This document shows, in pieces, positions 1-5,591 of a stretch of 6,801 nt of DNA. The DNA comes from Sphingopyxis sp. (lineage in GTDB: Bacteria; Pseudomonadota; Alphaproteobacteria; Sphingomonadales; Sphingomonadaceae): the NCBI GenBank assembly GCA_013911715.1, contig JACEST010000108.1:1-6801 (forward strand), in the 5' to 3' direction. Position numbers and translations under genes: made by a program. The notes under the pieces are model-generated. The model was given only the letters and a program-made list of their open reading frames with translations, searched no databases and was not told the DNA's origin. Numbering within the stretch: the stretch's first letter is position 1; every line of letters starts with the position of its first letter.

Positions 1-2
1 CG

Positions 3-41
3 CTGGAGGGGATCGCGCCGGGGCAGTGGCGCGACGCTTGA
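3..41 (+). CDS. C-terminal end of an upstream gene, possibly RsuA/RluF-type pseudouridine synthase (partial)
   Basis: Only the last 12 codons and a TGA stop are inside the window; they read LEGIAPGQWRDA. A tail of the form 'L-x-G-[IL]-x-x-G-x-W-R-[DE]' is typical of the end of the catalytic domain in RsuA/RluB/RluE/RluF rRNA pseudouridine synthases (E. coli RluF carries a similar GIPLGEWRD stretch, recalled from memory). The stop is 51 bases before the start of the next gene on the same strand, so co-transcription is possible. Twelve residues cannot prove a family: the existence of an ORF end here is plausible, the product name is a guess. Confidence 0.4.
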   Translation: MEGIAPGQWRDA

Positions 42-92
42 TTGGCGGGCGGGCATGCGGCACACCACGGCGACAGACAGGGGGGCGAAGGC

Positions 93-1151
93 ATGAACTG
101 GACGCGGCGCGGCACCATTGCGGCATTGGGGGCGTGTTTTGGTGCGGCGATGGCGCTGCCGACCGCCGCCGAAACAGTCACCAGTTCGCGCGGGTGGCCC
201 TTCAAAAAACCGCCACGCCTGCGCGCCGGCGATACCATCGGCCTGATCGAACCCGCCACCGCGAGCGACGAGACGTTCCAGCTGACTTTGGTCGAGGAAG
301 CCGTCGCCGCCATGGGGCTGAAACCCAAGCGCGGTGCTTCGGTGCTGGGGCGCCACGGCTATCTCGCCAACACCGATGAAAAGCGCGCCGCCGATGTGAA
401 TGCGATGTTCGCTGATCCCGATGTGCGCGCCATCCTCGCGGTGCGCGGCGGGTGGGGCAGCGCGCGCTTGCTGCCCTATCTCGATTGGCCGCTGATCCGT
501 GATAATCCGAAGCTGCTCATTGGTTTTTCGGACATCACCGCACTGCACATGGCGATTGCCGCGCAGGCGGGCTTTGTCACTATCCACGGCCCCAATGGCG
601 GCAGCGCGTGGGGCAAGGGATCGCTCGACCATTTCAAGGCGCTGGCGTTCGACGGCGCGACGCCGACTTTGGTCAATCCGCTGGCGGAGGAGGACCGGTT
701 GGTGCAGCGGCGCTGGCGGACGCAGCCCATTACGCAAGGCAAGGCGCAGGGCCGGTTGCTTGGCGGCAATCTGACCGTGCTGACTGCGCTGGCGGGGACG
801 CCCTATTTGCCCGATTTCAAGGGCGCGATTTTGTTCCTCGAGGATGTCGACGAAGCCGAATATCGTATCGACCGGATGCTCACTCAGCTGGGGCAGGCGG
901 GCGTGCTTGGCGGCCTTGCGGGCGCGGTGTTCGGGCAATGCACCAATTGTGTGGGGTCGAGCAGCGGTAATTATGGCGGCTTCACGCTGACCGATGTGCT
1001 GACGCATCACCTTGGGCGGCTCGGCGTGCCCGCCTATCAGGGCGCATGGTTCGGCCATATCGCCGACCAGTTCAGCCTGCCCGTGGGGGTGATGGCGGAA
1101 ATTGATGCCGATGCGGGGACGATCCGGATGCTGGAAGCGGCGGTGACGTGA
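93..1151 (+). CDS. LD-carboxypeptidase, peptidase family S66, exported
   Basis: This is a 352-residue S66 peptidase, a family of serine enzymes (LdcA, MccF) that cut the L,D bond releasing terminal D-Ala from peptidoglycan tetrapeptides. The nucleophile is Ser146 in GFSDIT. The other triad members are probably Glu250 in FLEDVDE and His322 in WFGH; YRIDRML after the Glu is also a family motif. An in-frame ATG exists at 42, but I prefer ATG 93. It follows a purine-rich GGGGGCGAAG, and starting there puts a signal peptide at the very N terminus (residues 1-26, Arg pair at 5-6, small-residue cleavage region PTAA). The RRG pair fits a Tat signal, and LGAC at 12-15 could be a lipobox. E. coli LdcA is cytoplasmic, so export is a real difference, though signal-peptided S66 members are known. 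Family call is firm; exact substrate is inferred. Confidence 0.93.
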   Translation: MNWTRRGTIAALGACFGAAMALPTAAETVTSSRGWPFKKPPRLRAGDTIGLIEPATASDETFQLTLVEEAVAAMGLKPKRGASVLGRHGYLANTDEKRAADVNAMFADPDVRAILAVRGGWGSARLLPYLDWPLIRDNPKLLIGFSDITALHMAIAAQAGFVTIHGPNGGSAWGKGSLDHFKALAFDGATPTLVNPLAEEDRLVQRRWRTQPITQGKAQGRLLGGNLTVLTALAGTPYLPDFKGAILFLEDVDEAEYRIDRMLTQLGQAGVLGGLAGAVFGQCTNCVGSSSGNYGGFTLTDVLTHHLGRLGVPAYQGAWFGHIADQFSLPVGVMAEIDADAGTIRMLEAAVT

Positions 1152-1173
1152 TAGAAATTTATCCCACAATCGC

Positions 1174-1251
1174 TGTGCTCCGGCGCAGGCCGGAGCCTTG
1201 GCCGTAAGCACCGCGCTTTCCTGACAAGGCTCCGGCCTGCGCCGGAGCACA
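1174..1251. repeat. Perfect 27-bp inverted repeat, two head-to-head REP-like palindromes
   Basis: The arms at 1174-1200 and 1225-1251 are exact reverse complements over 27 bases, separated by 24 bases. Each arm also contains its own small palindrome: GCTCCGG, 6-base loop, CCGGAGC, at 1177-1196 and 1229-1248. The element can therefore fold as one long stem or as two short hairpins. It fills most of the gap between the LD-carboxypeptidase stop and the S9 peptidase start. The layout resembles a paired REP unit (BIME). As RNA it could end transcription or protect the upstream mRNA, but there is no T-run after it. Confidence 0.9.
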
Positions 1252-1292
1252 AACAGCTTGAACATACAGATTGCGCTACAAGAGAGAGAAGA

Positions 1293-3323
1293 ATGAACCG
1301 ACTAACCCTGACCCTCGCAGTCCTGTGCCTCTCAACCCCTGCGCTCGCGCAGCCCACACCCCATGCTCCCGACGACCTGTTCAAAATCGCGCAGGTCGAT
1401 AACCCGCAAGTCTCGCCCGACGGCAGTCATGTCATCTTCACGCGCAGCTTTGCCGACATCGCAACCGACCGGCGGCTTGGCGAAGTGTGGATCATGCCCG
1501 TGGGCGGCGAAAAGCGGCTGTTGATTGGCGGCAAGGATGGGGCGAGCGGTGTGCGCTGGTCGCCCGATGGCACGCGCATCGCCTATGTCGCGCCCGTCGC
1601 CGGCAAGCCGCAGATCCATGTGATGACCATCGCCGAAGGCATTGGACGACCGATCACCTCGCTCAAATCCGCACCGTCGCAGATCGCGTGGAGTCCCGAC
1701 GGCGTGTCCATAGCCTATGCGGCGCTGGTCGAAACTCCGCCGCGCAAATTCGACGGCATGCCCGCCAAGCCCGATGGCGCGACCTGGGCACCTGATGCGC
1801 ATGTGACCGACAGTTTCACTTATCGGTTGAACGACGGCGGCTATGTGAAGCCGGGCCATCGCCACATCTTCATCGTCGGCGCAGGCGGGGGTGAGCCGCG
1901 CCAGATTTCGGCAGGCGATTTCCATCAGCTCGACGGCGACAGCCCGCTCGCGTGGACGCCCGATGGCGCGCACATCGTCGTCAGCGGTTTGCGCCAACCC
2001 GATGCCGAGCGCACCGCGCGCGAGGCCGACCTGTTCGTCTTTCCGGTCGCTGGCGGTGAACCACGCCGCCTGACCGATGCCAAAGGGTATGAGAGTGAAC
2101 CGGCGGTGTCGCCCGATGGCAAATGGGTCGCCTATTCGGGCGCTGCGCAGCGCCAGAGCTTCTATGTTCAGCCCGACCTGTGGGTCGTTCCGCTGGCGGG
2201 CGGCGCGCCGGTGAATTTGACTGCGGACCGCGATCTGCCGGTTGGATCGCCGCGCTGGTCGAGCGACGGCAAGGCGATCCACGCCTTGCTCTACGAAGCC
2301 GGGCTGGTTCGGCTGGTCGAGGTCAATCCGGTCAGCAAGGCTGCGCGCGTGGTGGTGCCGACGCTCGGCGGTGGGCGGCTCTATCTGCCCAGCAGCAGCG
2401 GTTCCTTTTCGGCGGCGCAGGGGACCATCGCCTATACCACTTTATTCGCGGATCGGCCGCCGGGGCTGGCGGTGCAGCGCGGCGGCAAGACCGTGGCAAC
2501 GGTTGATTTCAATGCCGATTGGCGGGGGACCAAGGACATCGGCAAGCTCGAGCGCATCACCTGGAAATCGCGCGTGGGCGGGGCCGAGATCGAAGGCTGG
2601 CTGCAATATCCGGCCGCCTTTGATCCAGCCCAAAAATACCCCCTCATCCTCGACATCCATGGCGGGCCCAACCTTGATTATGGCCCGCAATTTTCGGTGT
2701 CGCACCAGGCCTATGCCGCCAAGGGCTATCTGGTGCTGTTCGCCAACCCGCGCGGCAGCACTGGTTATGGAGAGGCCTTCGCCAACTTCCTTGGCGGGGT
2801 GTATCCGGGCGAGGATCATGATGATTTGATGAGCGGCGTCGATGCGGTCGCGGCGCGGCCATACGTGGACGCGCGCAACCTGTTCATCGTCGGCGGGTCG
2901 GGCGGCGGCGTGCTCACGCTGTGGGGCATCGCCAAGGAACCCGGCAAATTCCGCGCCGCCGCTGCGATCCGCCCGGTGACCGACTGGACGGTACAGGCGC
3001 TATCGTCGGACATTCAGGCGCTGACCGCTGGCTATTGGCTGAGCGGCGAAAACCCGTGGGACGGCCATGCGACCTATTGGGCGCGCTCTCCGCTCAGCCT
3101 GGTGGGGCAGGTGGTCACGCCAACGCTGTTGATGACCGGCGAGGCCGATTACCGCACACCGATTGCGCAGACCGAGATCTACTATCAGGCGCTGAAACTG
3201 CGCGACGTGCCGGCAATGAAAGTGCGTTTGCCCGAGGCGAACCACGGCATGGGCCGCCCGACGCAGTGGATTGCGAGCAATCTGGCGGTACTGGAGTGGT
3301 TTGAGAAGTGGCGGGTCAAGTAG
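1293..3323 (+). CDS. S9 family (prolyl oligopeptidase-type) serine peptidase, secreted
   Basis: The 676-residue protein has a Sec signal peptide (hydrophobic residues 4-18, likely cut after ALA at 19). A beta-propeller region follows, with WD40-like PD40 repeats marked by SPDG-type motifs near residues 41, 90, 134, 222, 273 and 323. The C-terminal alpha/beta hydrolase domain runs from about residue 430. The catalytic triad is visible in order: Ser536 in GGSGGG, Asp619 in GEADYRTP and His651 in ANHGMG; DIHGGPN (oxyanion region) lies upstream of the Ser. This order and length match S9 enzymes of the acylaminoacyl/dipeptidyl-peptidase type, which cut short peptides admitted by the propeller. Most S9 members have GxSYGG, so the Tyr-to-Gly change marks a subfamily, which I recall with GGSGGGVLT. 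The start ATG follows AGAGAGAGAAG. Exact cleavage specificity cannot be read from the sequence. Confidence 0.94.
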   Translation: MNRLTLTLAVLCLSTPALAQPTPHAPDDLFKIAQVDNPQVSPDGSHVIFTRSFADIATDRRLGEVWIMPVGGEKRLLIGGKDGASGVRWSPDGTRIAYVAPVAGKPQIHVMTIAEGIGRPITSLKSAPSQIAWSPDGVSIAYAALVETPPRKFDGMPAKPDGATWAPDAHVTDSFTYRLNDGGYVKPGHRHIFIVGAGGGEPRQISAGDFHQLDGDSPLAWTPDGAHIVVSGLRQPDAERTAREADLFVFPVAGGEPRRLTDAKGYESEPAVSPDGKWVAYSGAAQRQSFYVQPDLWVVPLAGGAPVNLTADRDLPVGSPRWSSDGKAIHALLYEAGLVRLVEVNPVSKAARVVVPTLGGGRLYLPSSSGSFSAAQGTIAYTTLFADRPPGLAVQRGGKTVATVDFNADWRGTKDIGKLERITWKSRVGGAEIEGWLQYPAAFDPAQKYPLILDIHGGPNLDYGPQFSVSHQAYAAKGYLVLFANPRGSTGYGEAFANFLGGVYPGEDHDDLMSGVDAVAARPYVDARNLFIVGGSGGGVLTLWGIAKEPGKFRAAAAIRPVTDWTVQALSSDIQALTAGYWLSGENPWDGHATYWARSPLSLVGQVVTPTLLMTGEADYRTPIAQTEIYYQALKLRDVPAMKVRLPEANHGMGRPTQWIASNLAVLEWFEKWRVK

Positions 3324-3349
3324 GGCTTGAGATCACAATCCAATAAGAA

Positions 3350-3379
3350 CCTCAAAATATCGTAATCTTGCGTTTGAGG
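3350..3379. terminator. Weak stem-loop after the S9 peptidase gene
   Basis: CCTCAAA at 3350-3356 pairs with TTTGAGG at 3373-3379 around a 16-base loop, 27 bases after the S9 peptidase stop codon. The arms are short and AT-rich and no T-run follows on the plus strand, so it is at best a weak terminator. The rest of the 156-base gap (3324-3479) holds a clear ribosome binding site, GGAGG at 3470-3474, for the next gene. I could not identify a convincing promoter there. Confidence 0.25.
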
Positions 3380-3479
3380 CATCCTAAGGCGCCCAAGCGG
3401 AGAGAATTTCTGCGCCAGTTATCCGGTTTTTAACGGTCAGTGCCTAGAAAATGCAGGGACTTTCTTACTGGAGGCCGCG

Positions 3480-4025
3480 ATGAATGGGGGCACCTTCTTT
3501 TTCTTGGGGACAACGGCAATTCTGGGCTGGGTCGGGTGGACCATCGCCCATCATGATCAAGCGGTTGTGCCCGGCACGGTCGAACAGGTCGGCAATTTGC
3601 TAAGCGGAACCGAAAGCCTGGTTCCGCGCAAGGACGGCGATGGCAATGTCGTCTTGCGTGCCGGTCGTTTGCGGGACAATAAAATCCCGATGTGGCTGCA
3701 ATATTCGTCCACCGCTCCCCAGGTTAACTGCCACGCCGAACTGGAACCGGTCAGCGAGACCGAAACCAGGGTAACCACTGTGTGCGGCGATGGCACAACC
3801 AAATCTGCGCTGCAGGCGACAACGCAGCAATTGTCCGCGGCGATGTTCAACGAGCATATCCGCGCAACCCTTGCAGGGCGGCCATTTGATCGCAAGCGCG
3901 TCGATGATGAACAGATCGGCGTTGTTTTCAAAAATTTGAAAGGCATGCAGCGCGAAGCGTTGAAAACGCATGATGAAATGCAGGCGTTGGAAAGCGGATG
4001 GCGGCAAGGCCAGGTGGGGCAATAA
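3480..4025 (+). CDS. Membrane-anchored protein of unknown function, paralog of the next gene
   Basis: I do not recognise this 181-residue protein. Residues 4-22 form one hydrophobic segment (FFFLGTTAILGWVGW core) followed by HH, so it is probably a single-pass anchor with the rest in the periplasm. Cys84 and Cys102 may form a disulfide. After them comes a predicted helical stretch with EH at 125-126 and VDDEQI at 141-146. A charged tail of about 30 residues (151-181) follows, which the downstream paralog lacks. Cys84, Glu89-Pro90 and Cys102 fall at identical positions in the next gene, and the EH block aligns with one gap. The ATG is well supported by GGAGG ending 5 bases before it. Coding character is good on the plus strand; the antisense ORFs are shadows. 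Function is unknown; cell-envelope location is inferred. Confidence 0.82.
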   Translation: MNGGTFFFLGTTAILGWVGWTIAHHDQAVVPGTVEQVGNLLSGTESLVPRKDGDGNVVLRAGRLRDNKIPMWLQYSSTAPQVNCHAELEPVSETETRVTTVCGDGTTKSALQATTQQLSAAMFNEHIRATLAGRPFDRKRVDDEQIGVVFKNLKGMQREALKTHDEMQALESGWRQGQVGQ

Positions 4026-4060
4026 CGCCTGATTTGGGTGGGCCTGGCGCGCGTCAGGCG
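4026..4060. repeat. Inverted repeat between the two paralogs
   Basis: CGCCTGA at 4026-4032, directly after the stop codon, is the exact reverse complement of TCAGGCG at 4054-4060, with a 21-base loop. No T-run follows. It could slow or partly end transcription between the two small genes, or be chance, since 7-base arms are not rare in GC-rich DNA. Confidence 0.3.
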
Positions 4061-4091
4061 ATCAAACTCTTGTATGTCGTGTAAATGAATT

Positions 4092-4096
4092 GAGGT
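4092..4096 (+). promoter_or_regulatory. Shine-Dalgarno site that fixes the start at ATG 4102
   Basis: GAGGT is an exact match to the anti-Shine-Dalgarno core and ends 5 bases before ATG 4102. An in-frame TTG at 4090 overlaps this site and cannot use it. Choosing ATG 4102 also puts both cysteines at the same residue numbers as in the upstream paralog. Confidence 0.8.
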
Positions 4097-4101
4097 CGGT
4101 C

Positions 4102-4560
4102 ATGGGGATGCTGCAATATGGGATTTTTGGGTTTGGCGGCGTCGCAGCGCTGATCGCCGTCACTGGCACTAACCAGCAGTCAGCGGCGACTTTCGCTGTC
4201 GACGCGGCAACCGCCCAGGAACGCTTGGTGGACGCCAAGCGCGTGGTCAACGGTACGGGCATGGGCAGCCTGAACCTGCGCAGCGCAGGCGTCGAAGGCG
4301 ATCAGGTGCGCGTGCGCATTCAACGCGCGGGCGATGAAAACAGCATCACTTGTCTGGTCGCGATCGAGCCATCGGGCGAAGCGGCTTCGGCGACCGACGT
4401 CGACTGTTCCACCGATGGCAATGGCACCGGCGCCGCAGCGAACAAGGCCCGCGCCATGATGGCCGTCATCGTCGAGGAACATGTCGCGGCGTCGATCAAC
4501 CAGACCGAATATAATATTGACGCTGTGTCCGACCAGATGATCAGCATGATCCGGTTCTGA
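4102..4560 (+). CDS. Membrane-anchored protein of unknown function, paralog of the preceding gene
   Basis: I do not recognise this 152-residue protein. A hydrophobic segment at about residues 4-22 (GIFGFGGVAALIAV core) gives either a membrane anchor or an uncut signal; there is no clear signal peptidase site and no prepilin motif. Cys84 and Cys102 sit at exactly the same numbers as in the upstream gene, with the same C-x4-EP pattern. The C-terminal block EHVAAS...Y...V-x-D-x-x-I aligns with EHIRAT...F...V-x-D-x-x-I there. The protein stops where the shared block ends, without the charged tail. The region between anchor and Cys84 is diverged. The two genes are 76 bases apart on the same strand and may share a transcript. 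Likely a small periplasm-facing protein with one disulfide; role unknown. Confidence 0.82.
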   Translation: MGMLQYGIFGFGGVAALIAVTGTNQQSAATFAVDAATAQERLVDAKRVVNGTGMGSLNLRSAGVEGDQVRVRIQRAGDENSITCLVAIEPSGEAASATDVDCSTDGNGTGAAANKARAMMAVIVEEHVAASINQTEYNIDAVSDQMISMIRF

Positions 4561-4659
4561 TTTTGCGGCGATCCGGCGAAGGCATCGAAGCTATGGCCGC
4601 TGTAGCGCAGCCCGGTGCGGCGCGGTGGCTCCGATATGCACCCGTCCCAACGAATAATC

Positions 4660-4688
4660 TTGCAATCTGATACCGCATAAGGTATCAT
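4660..4688 (+). promoter_or_regulatory. Probable sigma-70-type promoter of hicAB
   Basis: TTGCAA at 4660-4665 (4 of 6 to TTGACA) and TATCAT at 4683-4688 (5 of 6 to TATAAT) are separated by the ideal 17 bases. The -10 box lies inside the right arm of a palindrome. Transcription from it would start around 4694-4696, at or next to the hicA ATG. The rest of the 4561-4693 gap shows no further gene or repeat that I could support. Confidence 0.55.
4668..4687. promoter_or_regulatory. Palindromic operator candidate for HicB autorepression
   Basis: TGATACC at 4668-4674 and GGTATCA at 4681-4687 are exact reverse complements around the 6 bases GCATAA. The site covers the spacer and -10 box of the presumed hicAB promoter. 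HicB proteins with a ribbon-helix-helix domain bind palindromes at their own promoters as dimers, so this is the natural operator candidate. It sits 6 bases before ATG 4694. Binding itself is inferred. Confidence 0.55.
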
Positions 4689-4693
4689 TTTTG

Positions 4694-4942
4694 ATGACCA
4701 AAGCGGATAAGCTGCTCGACCAGATGCGCCGCAATCCGGCGGGCGACTGGACGATCGGCGATATTCAGCGGGTCTGCGAACGGCTTGGCTGGCCATGCTT
4801 GCCGCCAACGGGTGGCGGGTCGCATTGGAAAGTGGCGGTGCCGGGGAGTGATATGATCCTCACCATCCCCGCCAAGCGTCCGATCAAGCCGGTCTATGTC
4901 CGCAAGTTGATGGAATATATCAGGGAATTTGGCGATGGGTAA
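4694..4942 (+). CDS. hicA: HicA family toxin (mRNA interferase) of a type II toxin-antitoxin pair
   Basis: The 82-residue protein matches HicA toxins, small double-stranded-RNA-binding-like folds that cut mRNA and slow translation until neutralised by HicB. The key mark is the conserved G-S-H motif (GGGSHWKV) with presumed catalytic His44, followed by a strand and the IPAKRPIKP...VRKLMEYI segment where HicA proteins have 'iP.H....L..g.lr.Il'. The N-terminal helix with WTIGDIQRVCERLGW belongs to the longer HicA subtype. TTG 4691 is an alternative start one codon upstream; an AAGGT at 4679-4683 is 7 bases from the TTG and 10 from the ATG. The 3' end overlaps hicB by 8 bases, so the two are translationally coupled. 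Toxin activity is inferred from family and context. Confidence 0.9.
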   Translation: MTKADKLLDQMRRNPAGDWTIGDIQRVCERLGWPCLPPTGGGSHWKVAVPGSDMILTIPAKRPIKPVYVRKLMEYIREFGDG

Positions 4943-5285
4943 GGAAGGTTCGGATCACGACGGTTACGCCATCATGGTTGAACCGCTGTCGGAAGCCGAC
5001 GGCGGCGGCTGGCTCGCTACCGTGCCAGCGTTGCCCGGTTGCATGGGCGATGGCGATACGCCCGAAGCAGCGCTGGCCGATGCTGAGGCGGCGATTGCCG
5101 AATGGCATGCGGCGGCAAAGGAGTTGGGGCGCGACGTTCCCGGCGCGGGCTCGCTTGGCCAATGGCGGCAACGTGTGCCGCGTTCGCTGCACGAAAAGCT
5201 GAAACATGTAGCAGCGCGCGAGGGGGTTTCGCTCAACGCCTATGTCGCGAATGTGCTGGCAGAGAGTGTGGGCCGAGCGGGGTGA
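4935..5285 (+). CDS. hicB: HicB family antitoxin with ribbon-helix-helix DNA-binding domain
   Basis: The 116-residue protein has the two-part HicB layout. Residues 11-57 are the HicB fold that covers the toxin: YAIMVEP, then GGGWLATVPALPGC with the hallmark vPelPGC pattern, then GDTPEAALADAEAAI. Residues 76-112 (WRQRVPRSLHEKL...EGVSLNAYVANVL) are a ribbon-helix-helix domain, R-V-P forming the strand and SLN the turn between helices. ATG 4935 is preferred over TTG 4929: AGGGA at 4922-4926 lies 8 bases before it. It overlaps the end of hicA by 8 bases in a different frame. It should neutralise HicA and, with it, repress the operon through the palindrome at 4668-4687. Order toxin-first is usual for hicAB. 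Confidence 0.92.
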   Translation: MGKEGSDHDGYAIMVEPLSEADGGGWLATVPALPGCMGDGDTPEAALADAEAAIAEWHAAAKELGRDVPGAGSLGQWRQRVPRSLHEKLKHVAAREGVSLNAYVANVLAESVGRAG

Positions 5286-5316
5286 GGAGGCCAGAGGACA
5301 GGGAATAGTTTGAACC

Positions 5317-5433
5317 TCAGTGAGGGCACCAGCCATTGACGCCCCCGACCCTGCGCTCGTATAGCCGTTCCCACAGCATGGCGGCCCGGACAAGGGTCGC
5401 CTTCTTTGTTTTAGCGCGCGGGCGCGATGACAT
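5317..5433 (-). CDS. Possible small ORF or gene fragment, 38 codons, unknown
   Basis: On the minus strand, ATG at 5433-5431 opens a 38-residue frame ending in TGA at 5319-5317. The peptide is rich in Arg and Lys at its start (SRPRAKTKKATLVRAA), continues as a likely amphipathic helix (MLWERLYERR) and ends GGVNGWCPH. About three quarters of its codons end in G or C, as in the real genes here, and an AGGA precedes the ATG at very short spacing. Nothing overlaps it on the plus strand, so it is not a shadow of another gene. It could be a genuine small protein, a remnant of a larger gene, or chance in GC-rich DNA. I do not recognise it. Confidence 0.25.
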   Translation of the reverse strand: MSSRPRAKTKKATLVRAAMLWERLYERRVGGVNGWCPH

Positions 5434-5445
5434 GATCCTGTCGTC

Positions 5446-5466
5446 ACCCTGAACTTGTTTCAGGGT
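5446..5466. repeat. REP-like palindrome, CCCTGAA type
   Basis: ACCCTGAA at 5446-5453 and TTCAGGGT at 5459-5466 form a perfect 8-bp stem with the 5-base loop CTTGT. The unit with its flanks (GTCA before, CCATGG after) looks like an interspersed repeat I recall as very common between genes in sphingomonads. Copy number cannot be counted from this window. Confidence 0.75.
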
Positions 5467-5498
5467 CCATGGCGCGAGGCCGCATCCTTGCCCTATGG

Positions 5499-5533
5499 AT
5501 GCTGAATCAGCGAGGCCATCGCTGAGCCAGCAT
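5499..5533. repeat. Imperfect 14-bp stem-loop upstream of argD
   Basis: ATGCTGAATCAGCG at 5499-5512 pairs with CGCTGAGCCAGCAT at 5520-5533 at 12 of 14 positions; the two mismatches are adjacent in the middle. The loop is the 7 bases AGGCCAT. It lies 58 bases before the argD start. It may be the second, diverged half of a paired REP element whose first half is the CCCTGAA hairpin, or a terminator or leader hairpin; no T-run follows. Confidence 0.65.
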
Positions 5534-5591
5534 GTCGGAGGTGACGAGGCGGATGTCATTGCGTTAGGCCGATGAGTATAGGAGCCAACCC

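Larger units (their letters stand above)
5286..5591. other. 306-base intergenic region between hicB and argD
   Basis: There is no confident gene here. The region contains a possible 38-codon minus-strand ORF (5317-5433), a REP-like hairpin (5446-5466) and a second, imperfect stem-loop (5499-5533). A short inverted repeat GCATCC/GGATGC at 5482-5487 and 5497-5502 would compete with the second stem-loop, and GCGAGGCC occurs twice as a direct repeat (5474-5481 and 5510-5517). The argD ribosome binding site GGAG is at 5581-5584. I found no convincing argD promoter or arginine operator. Confidence 0.7.

Noticed and set aside
42..92. Longer N terminus for the LD-carboxypeptidase from ATG 42
   Set aside because: It would bury the signal peptide behind 17 extra polar residues, while ATG 93 has a purine-rich site directly before it.
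1258..1281. TTGAAC as a -35 box before the S9 peptidase gene
   Set aside because: No -10-like hexamer occurs at 16-18 bases; the nearest candidate is only 11-12 bases away.
1332..2282. Open frame of 316 codons on the minus strand
   Set aside because: It is antisense to the S9 peptidase propeller region and its Arg/His/Asp-rich composition is typical of a shadow frame.
3429..3450. Possible promoter (TTAACG ... TAGAAA) before the first small membrane protein
   Set aside because: The box matches are weak and the spacing is poor; nothing reaches the quality of the hicAB promoter.
4320..4808. Open frame of 162 codons on the minus strand spanning the gap before hicA
   Set aside because: It overlaps the end of the second paralog and the start of hicA antisense, shows no motif, and would run through the hicAB promoter palindrome.
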